From contig QXCR01000149.1 in assembly GCA_004380135.1 (NCBI GenBank), positions 1-64,000 of the forward strand: 64,000 nucleotides of DNA, read 5' to 3'. The position numbers and the translations under genes are program-made. Shown piece after piece: positions 1 through 11,399 of this stretch (within the stretch, counting starts at the first letter, position 1; each line of letters starts with the position of its first letter). A model generated the notes under the pieces. It had not been told where the DNA came from. It made no database searches and was given only the letters and a program-made list of their open reading frames with translations. The stretch is from Stemphylium vesicarium (taxonomy: Eukaryota; Ascomycota; Dothideomycetes; Pleosporales; Pleosporaceae).

Positions 1-2035
1 CAGTGCTCGCATCCCTAGAGCGCTTTCTCTTACTTTGTCTTTCCCTGTACATTCGTATTCATCTTCTCCAACACATCCATATCGATAATCCTCAACTCCG
101 TCCTCGCCCACAATATCACCAGACAGGTAATTTTCAGGGCCAAACCGGTCTTACAGCTCCAAGCATCATGGCAGCAACAGAAAATAAACTTCCTTCTTTT
201 TTTCCCACCCTGACTGCTTCCACTTCTTCTTCTCTTCTCCGCAGCGGATCGCACGTTCCGGAACCCGATTCGTCGGGTTTGGCGGCGTTGGCGGCGTTGG
301 CTAGGTAGGTAAGGTAACCTCGGTCGTGCGTGGTGCGCGTTATTGTAGGCAGCCTAGATATCACTACTGGAAAAACAAGCAAACTTCAACGGAACTCTAA
401 ACTCAGTTTCTTTGCCTTTTTGCTTTTTGTGAACATGCATGGCACCGCGTGGCAAACGTGGCAAATGTGGATGGGAACGTGTTCGCGCGCGTATTCTTGC
501 CTTTGCCATGGTGCGCTGCGGTGCAGATCCTTGTGTGTGTGAATGCTTGGCTAGATTGCTCGCTGTGTGTTTGTAGATATCGATAATCTATGCTATATTG
601 CGCCGCGCGCTGCCAGCGCGTGCACACTCATCCATCCATCCATACATGCATACTAGACAATGTGTACGGTCGTACGTACGCAGATACCCATGGAACATGC
701 AAGGGCACACGCAACAACCTCACCGTGATGCGCTCTCCCCTGTCCTTTCTCTCTCTCTCTCTCTCTCTCCCTCTCTCCTTCACCCACGCCTCTAATCAAC
801 AAAAGAGTCAAAGAATGACAAGGAAAAAAGGCCCGCCACTCGGGAACACAACCAAGCTTCGGGACCGCGCTCGGTCGGCACTATCCATAATCCAGCGCCG
901 TGACCCAGACCCTATACCCATACCAATACCACCGTGCATAGCCTATATACACACAGACACAACGCTTACTTACCCGCACTAAACTCCTCCCGTCAACATC
1001 GTACGATTGATGTGCTGAAACAGTTTCGCAACCAGGTAAGTGGATTTTTACGTCTGCCCTTGCGCAGGCCCTTTTGGCTGCTAGATTGCTCAGATTGTCG
1101 AGGCTCCATGTCCCGATTTACGTTGCTGGGTTGCATGGGAGGCGGGATCGGGGAAGCCTAGATTCATGACTGCATGCCATGCCCGTGTGTGCATGATTGA
1201 TCGTGAAGGCGTGATGGGAAGGGTGGTTTGTGGTATGTGGTATGTGCGTTTGCGATGCGTACGTGGTGGTGGGGATCATGGACGGGCTGGAAATGTCCCG
1301 AGGGTGCTCCTTTTGGGATAAGAATAGTCCGGTGGGCGGTTGTTGGTCAAGGGCTACGGGCCTTTTTTTTTTTGTCTTGCTGACTACGAGGGCGTGACTT
1401 CATCCGATGGGTTAAGGGGGTGTCGGGTACTTTCTTGTGACTTTGTTTGCGTTGGCGCTTTGGAAGGGCGTTGGGAAGAGATTGGTGTAGAACCGGGTTT
1501 GTGCAGACGTATCTGAGATCTGGAAATATCGAATACACTACGCATACATGAAACGGTGACGATGACGCTGGCTGTACGAGGTGCATCGCTCTCGGGGGTG
1601 CTTTGATGTAGTAGAGCTTCAGCGTGTCTATGCCCTCCGACTTTGACGTCGTTTCATGAAGGAGAATGTGTAGAAGGTAAGTGAGAACAGAGGATGCGTA
1701 CATTGCTGTTACTACATATCCACAGACCGAACCATAACCGCGCCAATCCTTACGAAAGAAGCCATTCGTAAGCCTGCCCTCATTCAAAACCCTCTCTTTC
1801 ACATATCGACTGTAGTGAGTGGTTCGGTTTTTTTCTCTCCTGGCCATTTCATATCGTTCTTGTCGTAAATCGTCGAAATCATTTCATTTCCATACATTCG
1901 TAACCAAGCACTTAACCTGAAGAACAAGAAGGCAAAACTGGAATGAAATCAAAAGACGAGTAGGCAAAGAAAAGAGATGCAATAATGATACACTGGTGTG
2001 ATCGACTACCTGGAGCTACTTGCCAGAATCTGGCT
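1..2035. other. Left-edge region without a supportable gene
   Basis: I see no convincing coding sequence here. The open frames are short, lack family similarity and have no consistent splice structure. A GTAAGT donor-like site follows GCAACCAG near 1035, so a non-coding 5' exon on the plus strand is possible. A CT dinucleotide tract lies near 748-770. A 166-codon frame on the minus strand (1347-1847) is basic and low in complexity. It sits where the 3' untranslated region of the DUF3824 gene should be, and I do not call it. Confidence 0.5.
747..778. repeat. CT-rich microsatellite
   Basis: An almost pure CT dinucleotide run of about ten units, followed by CCCTCTCTCC. It lies in non-coding sequence. 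Such tracts are common in fungal promoters and leaders. Confidence 0.8.
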
Positions 2036-3849
2036 CTAGTAGTCCCTTCTGCGGTGTCTCCTCGTCTTTACTGGAGAACCATTACCCTCGGAGTCGCTGC
2101 TGAAATAGTCGTAGTTGTCGCGACCGTAGTCGTATCCATGGTCAGGACGGCGATCGCGCTTGTCATCCCTTTTGGAATCGCGATCTTCGCCGCCACGCGA
2201 CTTTGAGCGGAAACGGTCAATGATACTGCGGCTTCTAGCGCGAAGACCAGAGCCTTTACTGCGTTCGCGGTCATGCGTGCGAGCTCGCGAATGGGAGCGG
2301 GAACGGGAACGGGAACGAGATGTGGAGCGACGATCGCTTCGGCTCCTGCTGGTCATATTAGAAAGTGTGGGACGGGGTTACCAAGCATGCTCAGAACCCA
2401 CCTTGAGCGTGTTGCGAGTTGCCGAGCGCCCAACGCACCCGCTGCTGCTCCTGCAAGCGTGGTCAGTCTCCCCTTACCCAATGACCTGCCCGCGAATCCA
2501 CCCGCCAACGCACCTCCCACCGACGCCGCCAAACCCTTTTCGCGCAGATCCATGCCATCGAATCTATCACGCATTTTAGTCATGCGCGAATCATCTCGAC
2601 CATGGTCTCTGCTAGAACGGGATTGATGGGAGTGGGAGTCTGCAGACCTCGCCCTATTTTTGTGCCCATGTACCACTCGACGTCTGTGGCCGCGAGGCTC
2701 TACAGGCGGCTGGTCGTATGTGACGACTTCCTCGCGCGCAACAGGGGGGGTGTAAGTCGGGTAGATTGCGCTAGGCACGGGGGCGAAAGTGGGTTGTGAG
2801 TTCGATCGCTGACGGGTGAATGGCGGTGGAGAAGGTTGGTAGCCGGCGCCGTTGGCGGGGAAGTCGGCATGATGATAGGGGTTCATAGGCGAGTTGGAGC
2901 CGACTGGTGGAGGAGGAATGGGCGCATCCACTACAGGCGGCGGTGCGGTACCAGCATACACAGGGCTAGGTGTGTAGCCGACAGGACCTCGAGGGGCCTC
3001 GTACTGGCCATAATCTAAGGAGACACCGCGCGGTGGAGAGGGCGGTGGCTTCGGTGTGTTAGTAAGTGGGCGCTGAAGCAAGGCCGCAAGAGGCGGCTCG
3101 TAAGAGGGTGTAAAAGCAGCAGAAACTGGAGAACCACGAGACAGCGTTTCAAGCAAACGAGGTTGAAAGGGAAGTGCACTTGACGCGCTCGACGCAGTCC
3201 GGCTCCGCAACATCGGCGGGCAGGTACTCGCCGGTGTTGGATGCTCGGGCATTGTCGCAAGCGTCGCACGTCGAAAAGATGAAAGAATATTTACCTGAGG
3301 CGGGTATCCGTATGTAGGTGTTTGAGATGGTCGGTGCTCCTGGATGGGCACCTGAACGGGCACTGGGCTGGGAGCATACTCCTGAGGGTTGTAGGGCTTG
3401 TACTCGGAAGTGGGCGGAGGAGGGAAGTAAGGCTGTCCCTGCTCGGGTTGGGCCATGATGAGTTCCTGTCCGTCGCTGTGCTGGCCGTCCAGGTCACTGC
3501 TGTGCCGATGACGTCGGCCTCGGCTCAGACTCCTGCTAGAAGTCCTTCCTGCACTCTTTGCACGGCGTCGCTCTTTCTTTCGTCGCTCTCGTTCGCGCTC
3601 GTAGTCAGAGTCGTCGGTGTAGTCAGAATACTCGGTCGGGGGGCTGAGGGCTCTCCGGGAATTGCGCCTGCTCGATCGGTCTTCGCTTCTGTATCGATGT
3701 CTGCTTTCTTTTGCCTTGCGCTCTTTGCGTTCCTTGTCGCGTTCTCTCTGTTCAGCGGGAGTGAAGAAGCCACCGGGAACCTTTTCGAAGAACTTGTCGG
3801 GGATTTGCTCAGCGCCGTAGCTGAGGGCCTTGAAGGCCAGGGCCGCCAT
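2036..3849 (-). CDS. DUF3824-type RS/proline-rich protein
   Basis: Fungal protein of unknown function, about 586 aa in the two-exon model: exon 1 at 3849-2402, exon 2 at 2348-2036, with a 53-nt GT-AG intron joined in phase 2. The N-terminus (MAALAFKALSYGAEQIPDKF) matches what I know of DUF3824 proteins. Next come a charged Arg/Ser/Glu coil (residues 35-120), a long proline/tyrosine-rich middle, and a glycine-zipper-like stretch near 440-470 (GLAASVGGALAGGFAGRSLG). The tail is rich in RS/RD dipeptides, like splicing-factor RS domains, and ends SDSEGNGSPVKTRRHRRRDY. A further in-frame intron at 3049-3294 is possible (phase 0, perfect TACTAAC nine bases before the AG) and would remove 82 codons. 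Family assignment is fairly sure; the role is unknown. Confidence 0.8.
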
Positions 3850-5100
3850 CTTTCAATAGGGGCAGGAAATCCGGCTGTCGGGAGTGACGTATGGTGAGGT
3901 TGCGCCCGGCGCTGTGATTGGAGCGCAATCGATCGGTCCCAGCGAAACGACGAGGGAGCCTTGTTGGGTAACTTTGGGTAGACGGCGTGCAGGAAGGCTG
4001 GACGCGAGTGTAGCGGATTGGAGAGCAGAGGGTGTGCAGTGTAAGTAAGGTGAGATTGTACCTGAAGATGGGAGCTGTGGGTTGGTCAAGGCCGTCGTCT
4101 CTCAGAGTATGTGGGTTCGGGACAAGCGAGGTATAAGGTATGCGATGCAAGGTACAAGTGGCAAGTGACTTTTGCTGCGCAATGAATGGGGCAAGAAGCA
4201 ATTACATATCAACCGTCGGCACTTACGCTTATTCCCCACGATATGGCTGATTCGATGCAAACATAGAGCAACTGGGTAGCAGGCGCGTTGCAAAATCGCC
4301 AAAATGACATCATGCGTCGTGGTGCATGGCTCGTGCGCCGCTGTCATTGGAGCCGCATCCCCAGAGATCATCCTCGTGCTGTGGGAGAATCCTACACGGG
4401 ACAGAAAAGCATTCTCATTGACCGTCATCTACGAGTCATGGATGCACATTGCGGTCGATTTTGCTTATTAGGAACATTTCGATGGTGATCTCTCTCTGCT
4501 TTTTCCCGCGACATCAAAGACGCGACATGCGCACACAGTAAAGACATCGTGAGCGGTATGATCGCGTGGGCACTTGCATACGACGCACGGTCGCCACTGC
4601 GTCTATTCTCCACCAGGATTGCTACAGTGTTCTGGACTTTTCAAGCGAAATCAGGACCGCCTCGGAACACAACCAAAGCCCCTTGCCGGAAACCGGGTCT
4701 TAATCGTCGTTGAAGCAGGGGATCTTTGAGGGACCATCCGGCCCTAGCCTATCGTGAGAGTACTGTGCGCTGGCAAGGCTCGTCAGCTTCGTAACCCCAG
4801 CCACTCGGATCCATCGAGCCATGGGGAATGACGACATGTTCAGTTATTTGTGCTTCACCGCTACCATGACCTGGTCACGCAGGCGCTCCTTTCTTGGTGT
4901 AATATGTGGCTTGTAGCGTAGCAGAGTAATCAGTCGTCACCATGATACAGATCGTCAGTAGAATACAAGCAGAATCCATGAGAATGCGGCAGCTGGGTAT
5001 CTCATGCATCCAGAATATCCAAACGCCATCGTTGAATGGAAAGACTACAATATAGGGCTTGCTGGGACCACGATGATGCCTGACGGGTCGTCGATTATGC
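3850..5100. other. Promoter of the DUF3824 gene and 3' flank of the kinase-like gene
   Basis: No supportable gene. Sequence near 3850-4200 is probably the 5' leader of the minus-strand DUF3824 gene. The remainder lies downstream of the minus-strand kinase-like gene. The open frames here are short and compositionally random. Confidence 0.5.
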
Positions 5101-6285
5101 CTAACCGGCACCGACTGGTGGAGCATTGCGCAATTCGCCTGCGGGTCTACCAGTGCTATCGGGCACCTCCACCATATCCTCAACCATGCCGAGGAACCTT
5201 TGCCTATATTCATCACTCGAAGTAGTGATGCTCATCGGTCCATGGTCCCTACCAGGTTTCAACACGTTGAAGAGCTTAACCAGGCCTGTCAGCGTTTGGG
5301 CCTGGAGAGCGTCCTTTGCCCAGAAGAAGTCCAGAATGATGGCCCTGTAGACCCACTTCCCGTCGCGCGACACGACACCACTACGCCATGATGATCCGCG
5401 TCCTGGGGGCGGTGGGATCTTACTGTCGTCGGCTGCATTAAGGCCGGCCGGATAGCGGACGAGGAACAGGGAGTAGTCAACCGCGTTATTGGCTTGTAGG
5501 ATCTTGGAGTCTCGCGATAGTTGCGCAATCAGCTCCTCCTTCTGGTCGATTGTCACCCTGACCTTGTCGTTGAATTCATCAATCAGACGATCCTTTACAC
5601 TCTCCGGCGCTAATCTCCCGTCCGCCACATCACGTTCAGGGTAGAAGTAGTCGTTTGGCTTGAGGTCGTACGTCTCCCATTGCTTCTGCTGGTTCTTGCC
5701 GCAAGCCGACTTCCCGTACAGAATGTTCTCCATTATGATGTGATGGCTCGGTGCGGTGCCCAGTGCGGCACCGATGGTCGCTGTGGGGCAGTAAAGAAGA
5801 TCTGTGATGCGAACCAGGAGGGAGTCCTCGTTGAGCTCCATGTGCTCGACATAAGGGTCAAGAAGGCGCTCCCGGAAGAAAGACTGTTCGAAATGTCGCG
5901 GAAGTGACTTGATCAAGTACTTGGAGTTCGGCGTGGTGAAGAACGTCTACCGAATATTAGCTGAGCGTCCATCGCGCTGCGACTTGAGTTCGCCTACCGA
6001 TCCCGAATAGCCAAGGTCTCCAATAGCGACCAGATCCGTCCGCTTGCTACTACTAGGGCTGCGGAAGCTCTCGGTGTATCCTTCCTCCTCAATCTCCCAC
6101 GTGTCGTTCCTCAACTTCTTGAACAGCGATGCGCGGAACCGTGCCAGAGTAAGATTGAAGAGTGCGAAGAAGGCATATATGCGTGCGAACAGCCCAAGCC
6201 GCCCATTTTCATCTTTTCTGGGCGAGTCGGCTCTGAAGATGGCGCGCAGGATAGAATTACTGATTAGACGATCTCGGCGGCCCAT
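5101..6285 (-). CDS. Phosphatidylinositol-4-phosphate 5-kinase-like (PIPK fold) protein
   Basis: Two exons (6285-5998 and 5946-5101) with a 51-nt GTAGGC...GGTAG intron, phase 0, give about 377 aa. The splice joins GDLGYSGS to TFFTTPNSKYLIKSLPRHFE, which forms the glycine-rich loop and ATP-binding lysine strand of the PIPK fold. Further motifs are YDLKPNDY (where PIPKs have DLKGS), NAVDYSLFLV (the MDYSLL block) and RAIILDF (the IIDxL metal-binding block). The protein is much shorter than yeast Mss4 and lacks its long N-terminus. It resembles the small SAICAR-synthase-like PIPK proteins of filamentous fungi. Substrate and activity are inference. A palindromic GTGACGTCAC lies about 120 bases upstream of the start. 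Confidence 0.82.
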
Positions 6286-7951
6286 TTCGGTTTCCAGGTG
6301 AGTTGTATGCGAATATTTGTCCTAGTTGAAGGTGATTAATAGTGTATGTAGATACACAACAGCGCGTCGTGATCAAGGGGCGTAATGGCTAGGTATTTCA
6401 GTGTGACGTCACCGCGCTAAGAGTGAACAAGCACCTGCATCTTTCCTCAGCCAGGACGGCGCAAGCATCTCCATCAATGCACCAAGATTCGCCATCAGTC
6501 ATCGTATTTTGTTATCGTACCGCAAAGAGAAGCAGACGCGATTCGAGCAGCTCAGCAATGCGGACAGTCGGTTAAGCTGGGCCAGGCGGCTGGTGAACTC
6601 CTCTGGCTGCAGCTAAAGTTTAGCATGCAGGGCAACCGCCACAACGGCGCCACAGCTATTTTTCATCCGATCCTCCTTCAGCTGAGAGTCTTCACCATTT
6701 TACTTTTGATGGACTCAGTGCGACACGCGCACACTGCACCCTGATCATTGGCGAGACATGAGCGGCTCCCAGGGGTGTTCGAGGGGACTCGAAGTGAGCC
6801 CAAGGCTCTGGAAAGTAGCTTCACTTGAGAAGCTCTGTCAGGATGAGATCAGCCTGGACCAAAGTTTATAATCAATTTGATACCTAGCAGAGCGTCTAGG
6901 ACTTTCCTAGCGACATCTCGGTATCTCCGCGCGTTCGAGCTCCCGCTATCCAAGCGCCACAGCGATAGATCGTAGCCGCTCTACTGCAGCCCGCTACTAT
7001 TCTCCACTCCCAGCAAATCCGGGCATTGGGTCTAGTGGAGCCTTTTGTTGCGCTCTTTCGTGACGGCCCTGAAGTATGCAACTTTCGCCTTTATGGATTG
7101 ACATCCTGACAATACAACCATCGTCTTGAGTTCGAGGCTTGACGACAAACTCTCGGATCTTCAAACAAGCGATCTGCTTCTTATATCGTCGCAGGCATTC
7201 CCCCACCGATCTCCCGTTCGGCACGGCCTCCGCGGCTTCATCCTTGTTCTAGTACCATTCTCGATTGCACCAGGCGTCCCACTTCCAAGATGTAACGGCT
7301 CGGACAGCGGGCTGGAGCATGTCGTGACGACGGACTTACGGCTGAATTGATAAGGAAAGGAGGGCAATTCCCCTTGTGTCTCACGAATAAGCCTCGATTG
7401 GCGTGTAACAATGGCTCTAACCTCACAGGCTGTGCACCCAAAGCACATGCAGCAAACTTGAATGCGCATCTGCAAGTGTGGTCTTGAAGACATGTGCATC
7501 TGGCCATGCTCATCTCGAAACTAGACCCTTAGGTTCGCGTAGTTCATGTTCAATCTCGTCCCGGCCGAGCTCCACATTACTTCGCCTCTGCCGTTAGGCC
7601 TCACAACGGCTAAAGGTTTGCCCAGACGCTCTAGCATCTGCGTTTCTTCTATTTCCGTTGACAAACTACTGGAGGATGCCGTGTACCGCAGCTGCAGGGT
7701 CATCGAGACCATGCTGGTTGGCCTCTTCTCGCATGGGGTTTACCCTGTTCAGCATGCTACGACCAAACATATAAAGCGCGTGTCTCTTTCCGTGGTCTGA
7801 CAGCAGACTTGTACTACTGTAGATCAACGGCGTTTTGTGTCACACTTGACTGACAGCAAGTCTCATTAGCGCGTACAGTACCAGTTTTAAAATCTTTGTA
7901 CCATCTTCCATTCCGCTCTTCTCATTCACAACATACCCCACATTTCTCGCA
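6286..7951. other. Divergent promoter region between the kinase-like and pathogen-related genes
   Basis: 1.7 kb with no supportable gene. The longest frames (for example 7161-7499 on minus) have no recognisable composition or motifs. The GTGACGTCAC palindrome near 6403 is listed separately. A short CT-rich leader (CATCTTCCATTCCGCTCTTC) runs into the start at 7952. Confidence 0.5.
6403..6412. promoter_or_regulatory. CRE-type palindrome GTGACGTCAC
   Basis: A perfect 10-bp palindrome containing TGACGTCA, the binding site of CREB/ATF-type bZIP factors (fungal Atf1/AtfA class). It lies about 120 bases upstream of the start of the kinase-like gene. Site identity is certain; use in vivo is inference. 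Confidence 0.45.
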
Positions 7952-8984
7952 ATGGCAAGTGCAGACGTCCAACACTCTCCCGCGCAAGAGGCTGCGCCTG
8001 CGCTACCAGACTACCTCACCAGCCCCAATGCCGTTCTCGGTGACAAGGATGCCAAGTGGCGATATGGCAGAGCACCCGACTATTCGAAAACACGAAAAGT
8101 ATATGCTGAAAGTACGTTGCTCAACTTAAAGGCAGTCTTGCTGAGAATGCCATTAGTACCCTTACTAATCATGCACAGCAAAGCAAATGACACACGAAGC
8201 CGGATCTCTCCCCGAACTCGTTCAAAATCTCGTCAAGAACTGGGAAGTCGAAGCATCATTCAAGCCCAACATTGACGACTGGCGTACCATTGACCGGGAG
8301 AAGTACTCGTTCGCAATCAACGGCGGCAAGCCCGAGGGCGCAGAGAACATGCTCAAAGTCGGGACATACAACGCCATCATCGCACCAAACGAGTACTACT
8401 CGCCCGATTACTCCGACTTTGCCTCATCGCACAAGACGTTCAAGCGCATGATGCCTACGTTTGCATGGGAGGTGCTTGAAGTTTACAGCGGCCCACCCAC
8501 AGTAAGCTTCCGATGGCGGCACTGGGGGCAAATGAAGAACGACTATGTCGGCTTCAACAACAAGGGCGAGAAGGTTACCGCAAAGGCACATGGAGGGTCA
8601 ATCGACATCCAAGGTGTAACCGTCGCCACCGTCAACGACAAAGTGCAGCTACAAGATGTCCGCACCTGGTTCGACCCCATGGACATGTTCAGACAAATCG
8701 CACCAAACGGGGTCGTGAAGAAGGAAGATGCGCCCAAGGGCCTGACACCAGCAGAGGCGCTTGATGAAGCTCAAGCTAATGTCAAGGTTCCTGAGGAGCA
8801 AGAGCTTCCCGACCATACCATTCAGACCAAGGAAGAGCTCGAACAGACTATTGCTGAGATTGATGAGAAGAGGGCGAATGGGGCGAGGCCGCAGGATGTT
8901 CCGGATGGTCATCCTGCTGTTGGGGAAGCTTCTGCTGAGGGGGGTGCGGGTGCTTGTCCGTTCATGGCGGGGGGTTCCAGCTAA
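7952..8984 (+). CDS. Pathogen-related protein-like (SnoaL-like fold)
   Basis: Two exons (7952-8111 and 8179-8984) around a 67-nt intron with GTACGT donor, TACTAAT branch and TGCACAG acceptor. The product is about 321 aa. The junction gives VYAETKQMTHEAGSLPELV. The order KWRYGRAPDYSKTRKVYAE, GSLPELVQNLVKNWEVEASFK, IDDWRTIDREKYSFAINGG is that of plant and fungal 'pathogen-related protein' (barley PRp type), whose core is a SnoaL/NTF2-like domain. WRHWG and HGGSIDIQGV follow the same family. The C-terminal 80 residues are an acidic Glu/Ala-rich tail not expected in the plant proteins. No signal peptide, so probably cytosolic. Biochemical role unknown. Confidence 0.85.
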
Positions 8985-11193
8985 GTGGCTTGTGGGAGCG
9001 GGGGTTGTTATGAACATGATGAGTTTAAGAGTGTATGTTGATTGAGTTTTGCAAGTGGCGTTGTTATCGTAGCATGTTGTACGGAAGTGAGTCTGGAGGA
9101 GAGGAATGAGATATTATGTAGGTAGATAACTTCTTCATGCTAGTATGGTATTGTTTAAACGACTTTTTATCTTAATTCTATCATCTACACTGCTAGATAA
9201 GGTCTTCCCCTTCTGTCTGTCTTTCTTCCTTATCCTGTCTCATGTTCTCAACCAATGTTTCTTAGTAGAAGGTATCAGGACTTGTTCTCTTCTCTTCCCT
9301 CACTGCTCTTTCGCACGCTGGTGTATCTCACAAATCATGCCCCAGTCATTTTGCTATCGGCTACTTTGCTTCTCCTAGGAAAGATGGAACAGGAACTTGT
9401 GAACTGAGAAGCTGTCGAGGTCTTGCGATCATGTGCATGTAGAATTGCAAGGCTGGGAGTGAAGAACATGGCAAGCGTTCCATGTGCAGTAAGCAGTGAA
9501 ATAGGGAGTGAGACGATCAAGGCGCTCAGTCAGGCTGCGAGCGCTCTTGCGAAATTCTTGCCCAGTGGTCTTGTCACTCTTGAGTGGCTGATACATAGGA
9601 CACTGCGTTCTTTACGAGCATCATCACGTTCATTACCTGAGCTGCATCTCACAAACTACAGCGAATCTACTAAGTTGTGATTTGTTTCACATGGGCTTTC
9701 ATCTTGTTCTTGACGAGGCGATTTTATGTCTTTCAAATCAGAAATCCCAGCGCGCCAAGCAAGGCAGCTGCTGCTGCCTTGCAGGATGAAAGCTTTGACT
9801 GTAAGACATTCCATCCTATTCCATCCCTCTCCACCACCATGACTACAATCCCAGTGATATCACTTACCCGCTGTCACCCGTGATAACACCATACACTTGG
9901 TGGATCCCATACCAAGCCAACACTCAAGTATGACTCTACCGAAACTCACTTTCAATCAAAAACAGAGTCACGTTGGGCATCGTTTCGGTTACTCCACTGG
10001 CGTACACAGGTAGCGCACCAATGCGAAGGCGAACAAGACTCACGCAACCACTATGAAGTAACTTGAATGGGCCTTGGTCAACGGTACGCGACGGGGCGGA
10101 CCCCCCGTTAGAAGCGCAGTCCGTTCAGCCTGGTACGATGCCGTCACGAATCCACAGGTACTCGTCTGGTGGCCTACTAATGGCAAAATGGTCCCGCCAC
10201 AGCATTGGGGGCACCCGACGTTGCCTGTCCAACCAACGACCTGGGGCCATGTATTTGGATGGTTATGGAGGGCGGTTCGTAGGCAGCAGTGAGTCATACT
10301 TCATTTCCATCATCATCATGGTCGCCAACTACCGCGTCTAGCCTCGGGTTCAGACTGGCTCACGATAGCAACGTTGGAGCGAGAAAAAGCCGGTCGGTCA
10401 CACACAGGGTAGCGCAAATTTTCATGCCATGGTTCGAGGCAATGTTGTTGAACTGGAGTGGCGCGCTAGGACACAGTGTCTCTTCTGCCTGCGACGGTGA
10501 TGCTTGGCTGGGTAAGAGGGGGTGGCTAGGCCCTAACTGCCGCATTTCGGTCGGGTGGTGTCGAGGTGACTCAGCCCTCAGCAAACCAACGTCTGATGTA
10601 GCCGGAACAACTCGGCGTCCGAAGGAGGCGTCACATGGGATGGATAGTGAAGGGGGGCGGCCCACACCGATGAGTCGTCAGCTCAGCTGGTTCCTTGGCG
10701 CTTCTGGAAGCTGGCGGACAGCGTGAGAGGAAAATCTTCACGACGTGGGCGTGAGAGGCGCGAACGATGATGATCGGGCTGGAGGCAGGCTGCAAGCATC
10801 ATGGCTGGCCCGGGTGCACACAGCCGAGGCCGTCAGCTTGGGAGAGTGAGAGAGAACACGAAGACGCATATGATGACCTTTTGGGGAAGACGCCCGACCA
10901 AATCAACCACTGCGGTGAGCGGACAACTGCGGACAGTGGGGGAGGGTCCCATCGCAGAGGAAAGGTGCGATGTGTTGTCAGCAGTTCATTGCAGCTTCGC
11001 GTGTTTGCGTCATGGCAAAATGGTGTGCTTTACGGCCTTGCAGAGCCCAAAAGCACGCGATTGCCATGCGGTATTTATTGGGGAGTGCAGCGGTAGAGTG
11101 CAGATGGTTTGCATCACGATGGCAGGCCGACGGGCAGATTGAACTGGAACTGCGTCGCATGGTGAGATTACGAGCGTCGCAGCAGCCATCGAG

Positions 11194-11209
11194 AGGGGGG
11201 GGGGGGGGT
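11194..11209 (+). repeat. Poly-G run (about 14 G)
   Basis: An uninterrupted run of about 14 guanines on the plus strand (GAGAG then G-run then TTGG). It could form a G-quadruplex or be a slippage-prone site. Assembly length at such runs is unreliable. Confidence 0.7.
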
Positions 11210-11380
11210 TGGCCGCAAATATCGCCATTAAAAGCACGGCGAGGAACGCAAAATGATTTGTTTAGGGGCTAGCGCGTAGGCGTGCATCCAATGGCGGCGC
11301 CGGCAAAGTGCAGACGCGTCCTTGGCACCCGGCCGGCTGGTCCCCTCATTTCGAGGCAAGCTGAGAGGCAAGCTTTGAGA

Positions 11381-11399
11381 AGGGGGGGGGGAGGGGGGG
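11381..11399 (+). repeat. Second G run (10 G, A, 7 G)
   Basis: A G-run interrupted by a single A, less than 200 bases downstream of the first poly-G run and on the same strand. Both lie about 1.8 kb upstream of the cyclin start. Confidence 0.7.

Noticed and set aside
1347..1847. 166-codon minus-strand open frame
   Set aside because: Basic, low-complexity, no motif, and located in the expected 3' flank of the DUF3824 gene.
7161..7513. Cysteine-containing minus-strand frames that could suggest a small secreted protein
   Set aside because: No signal peptide, irregular cysteine spacing and an overlapping frame with equal claim.
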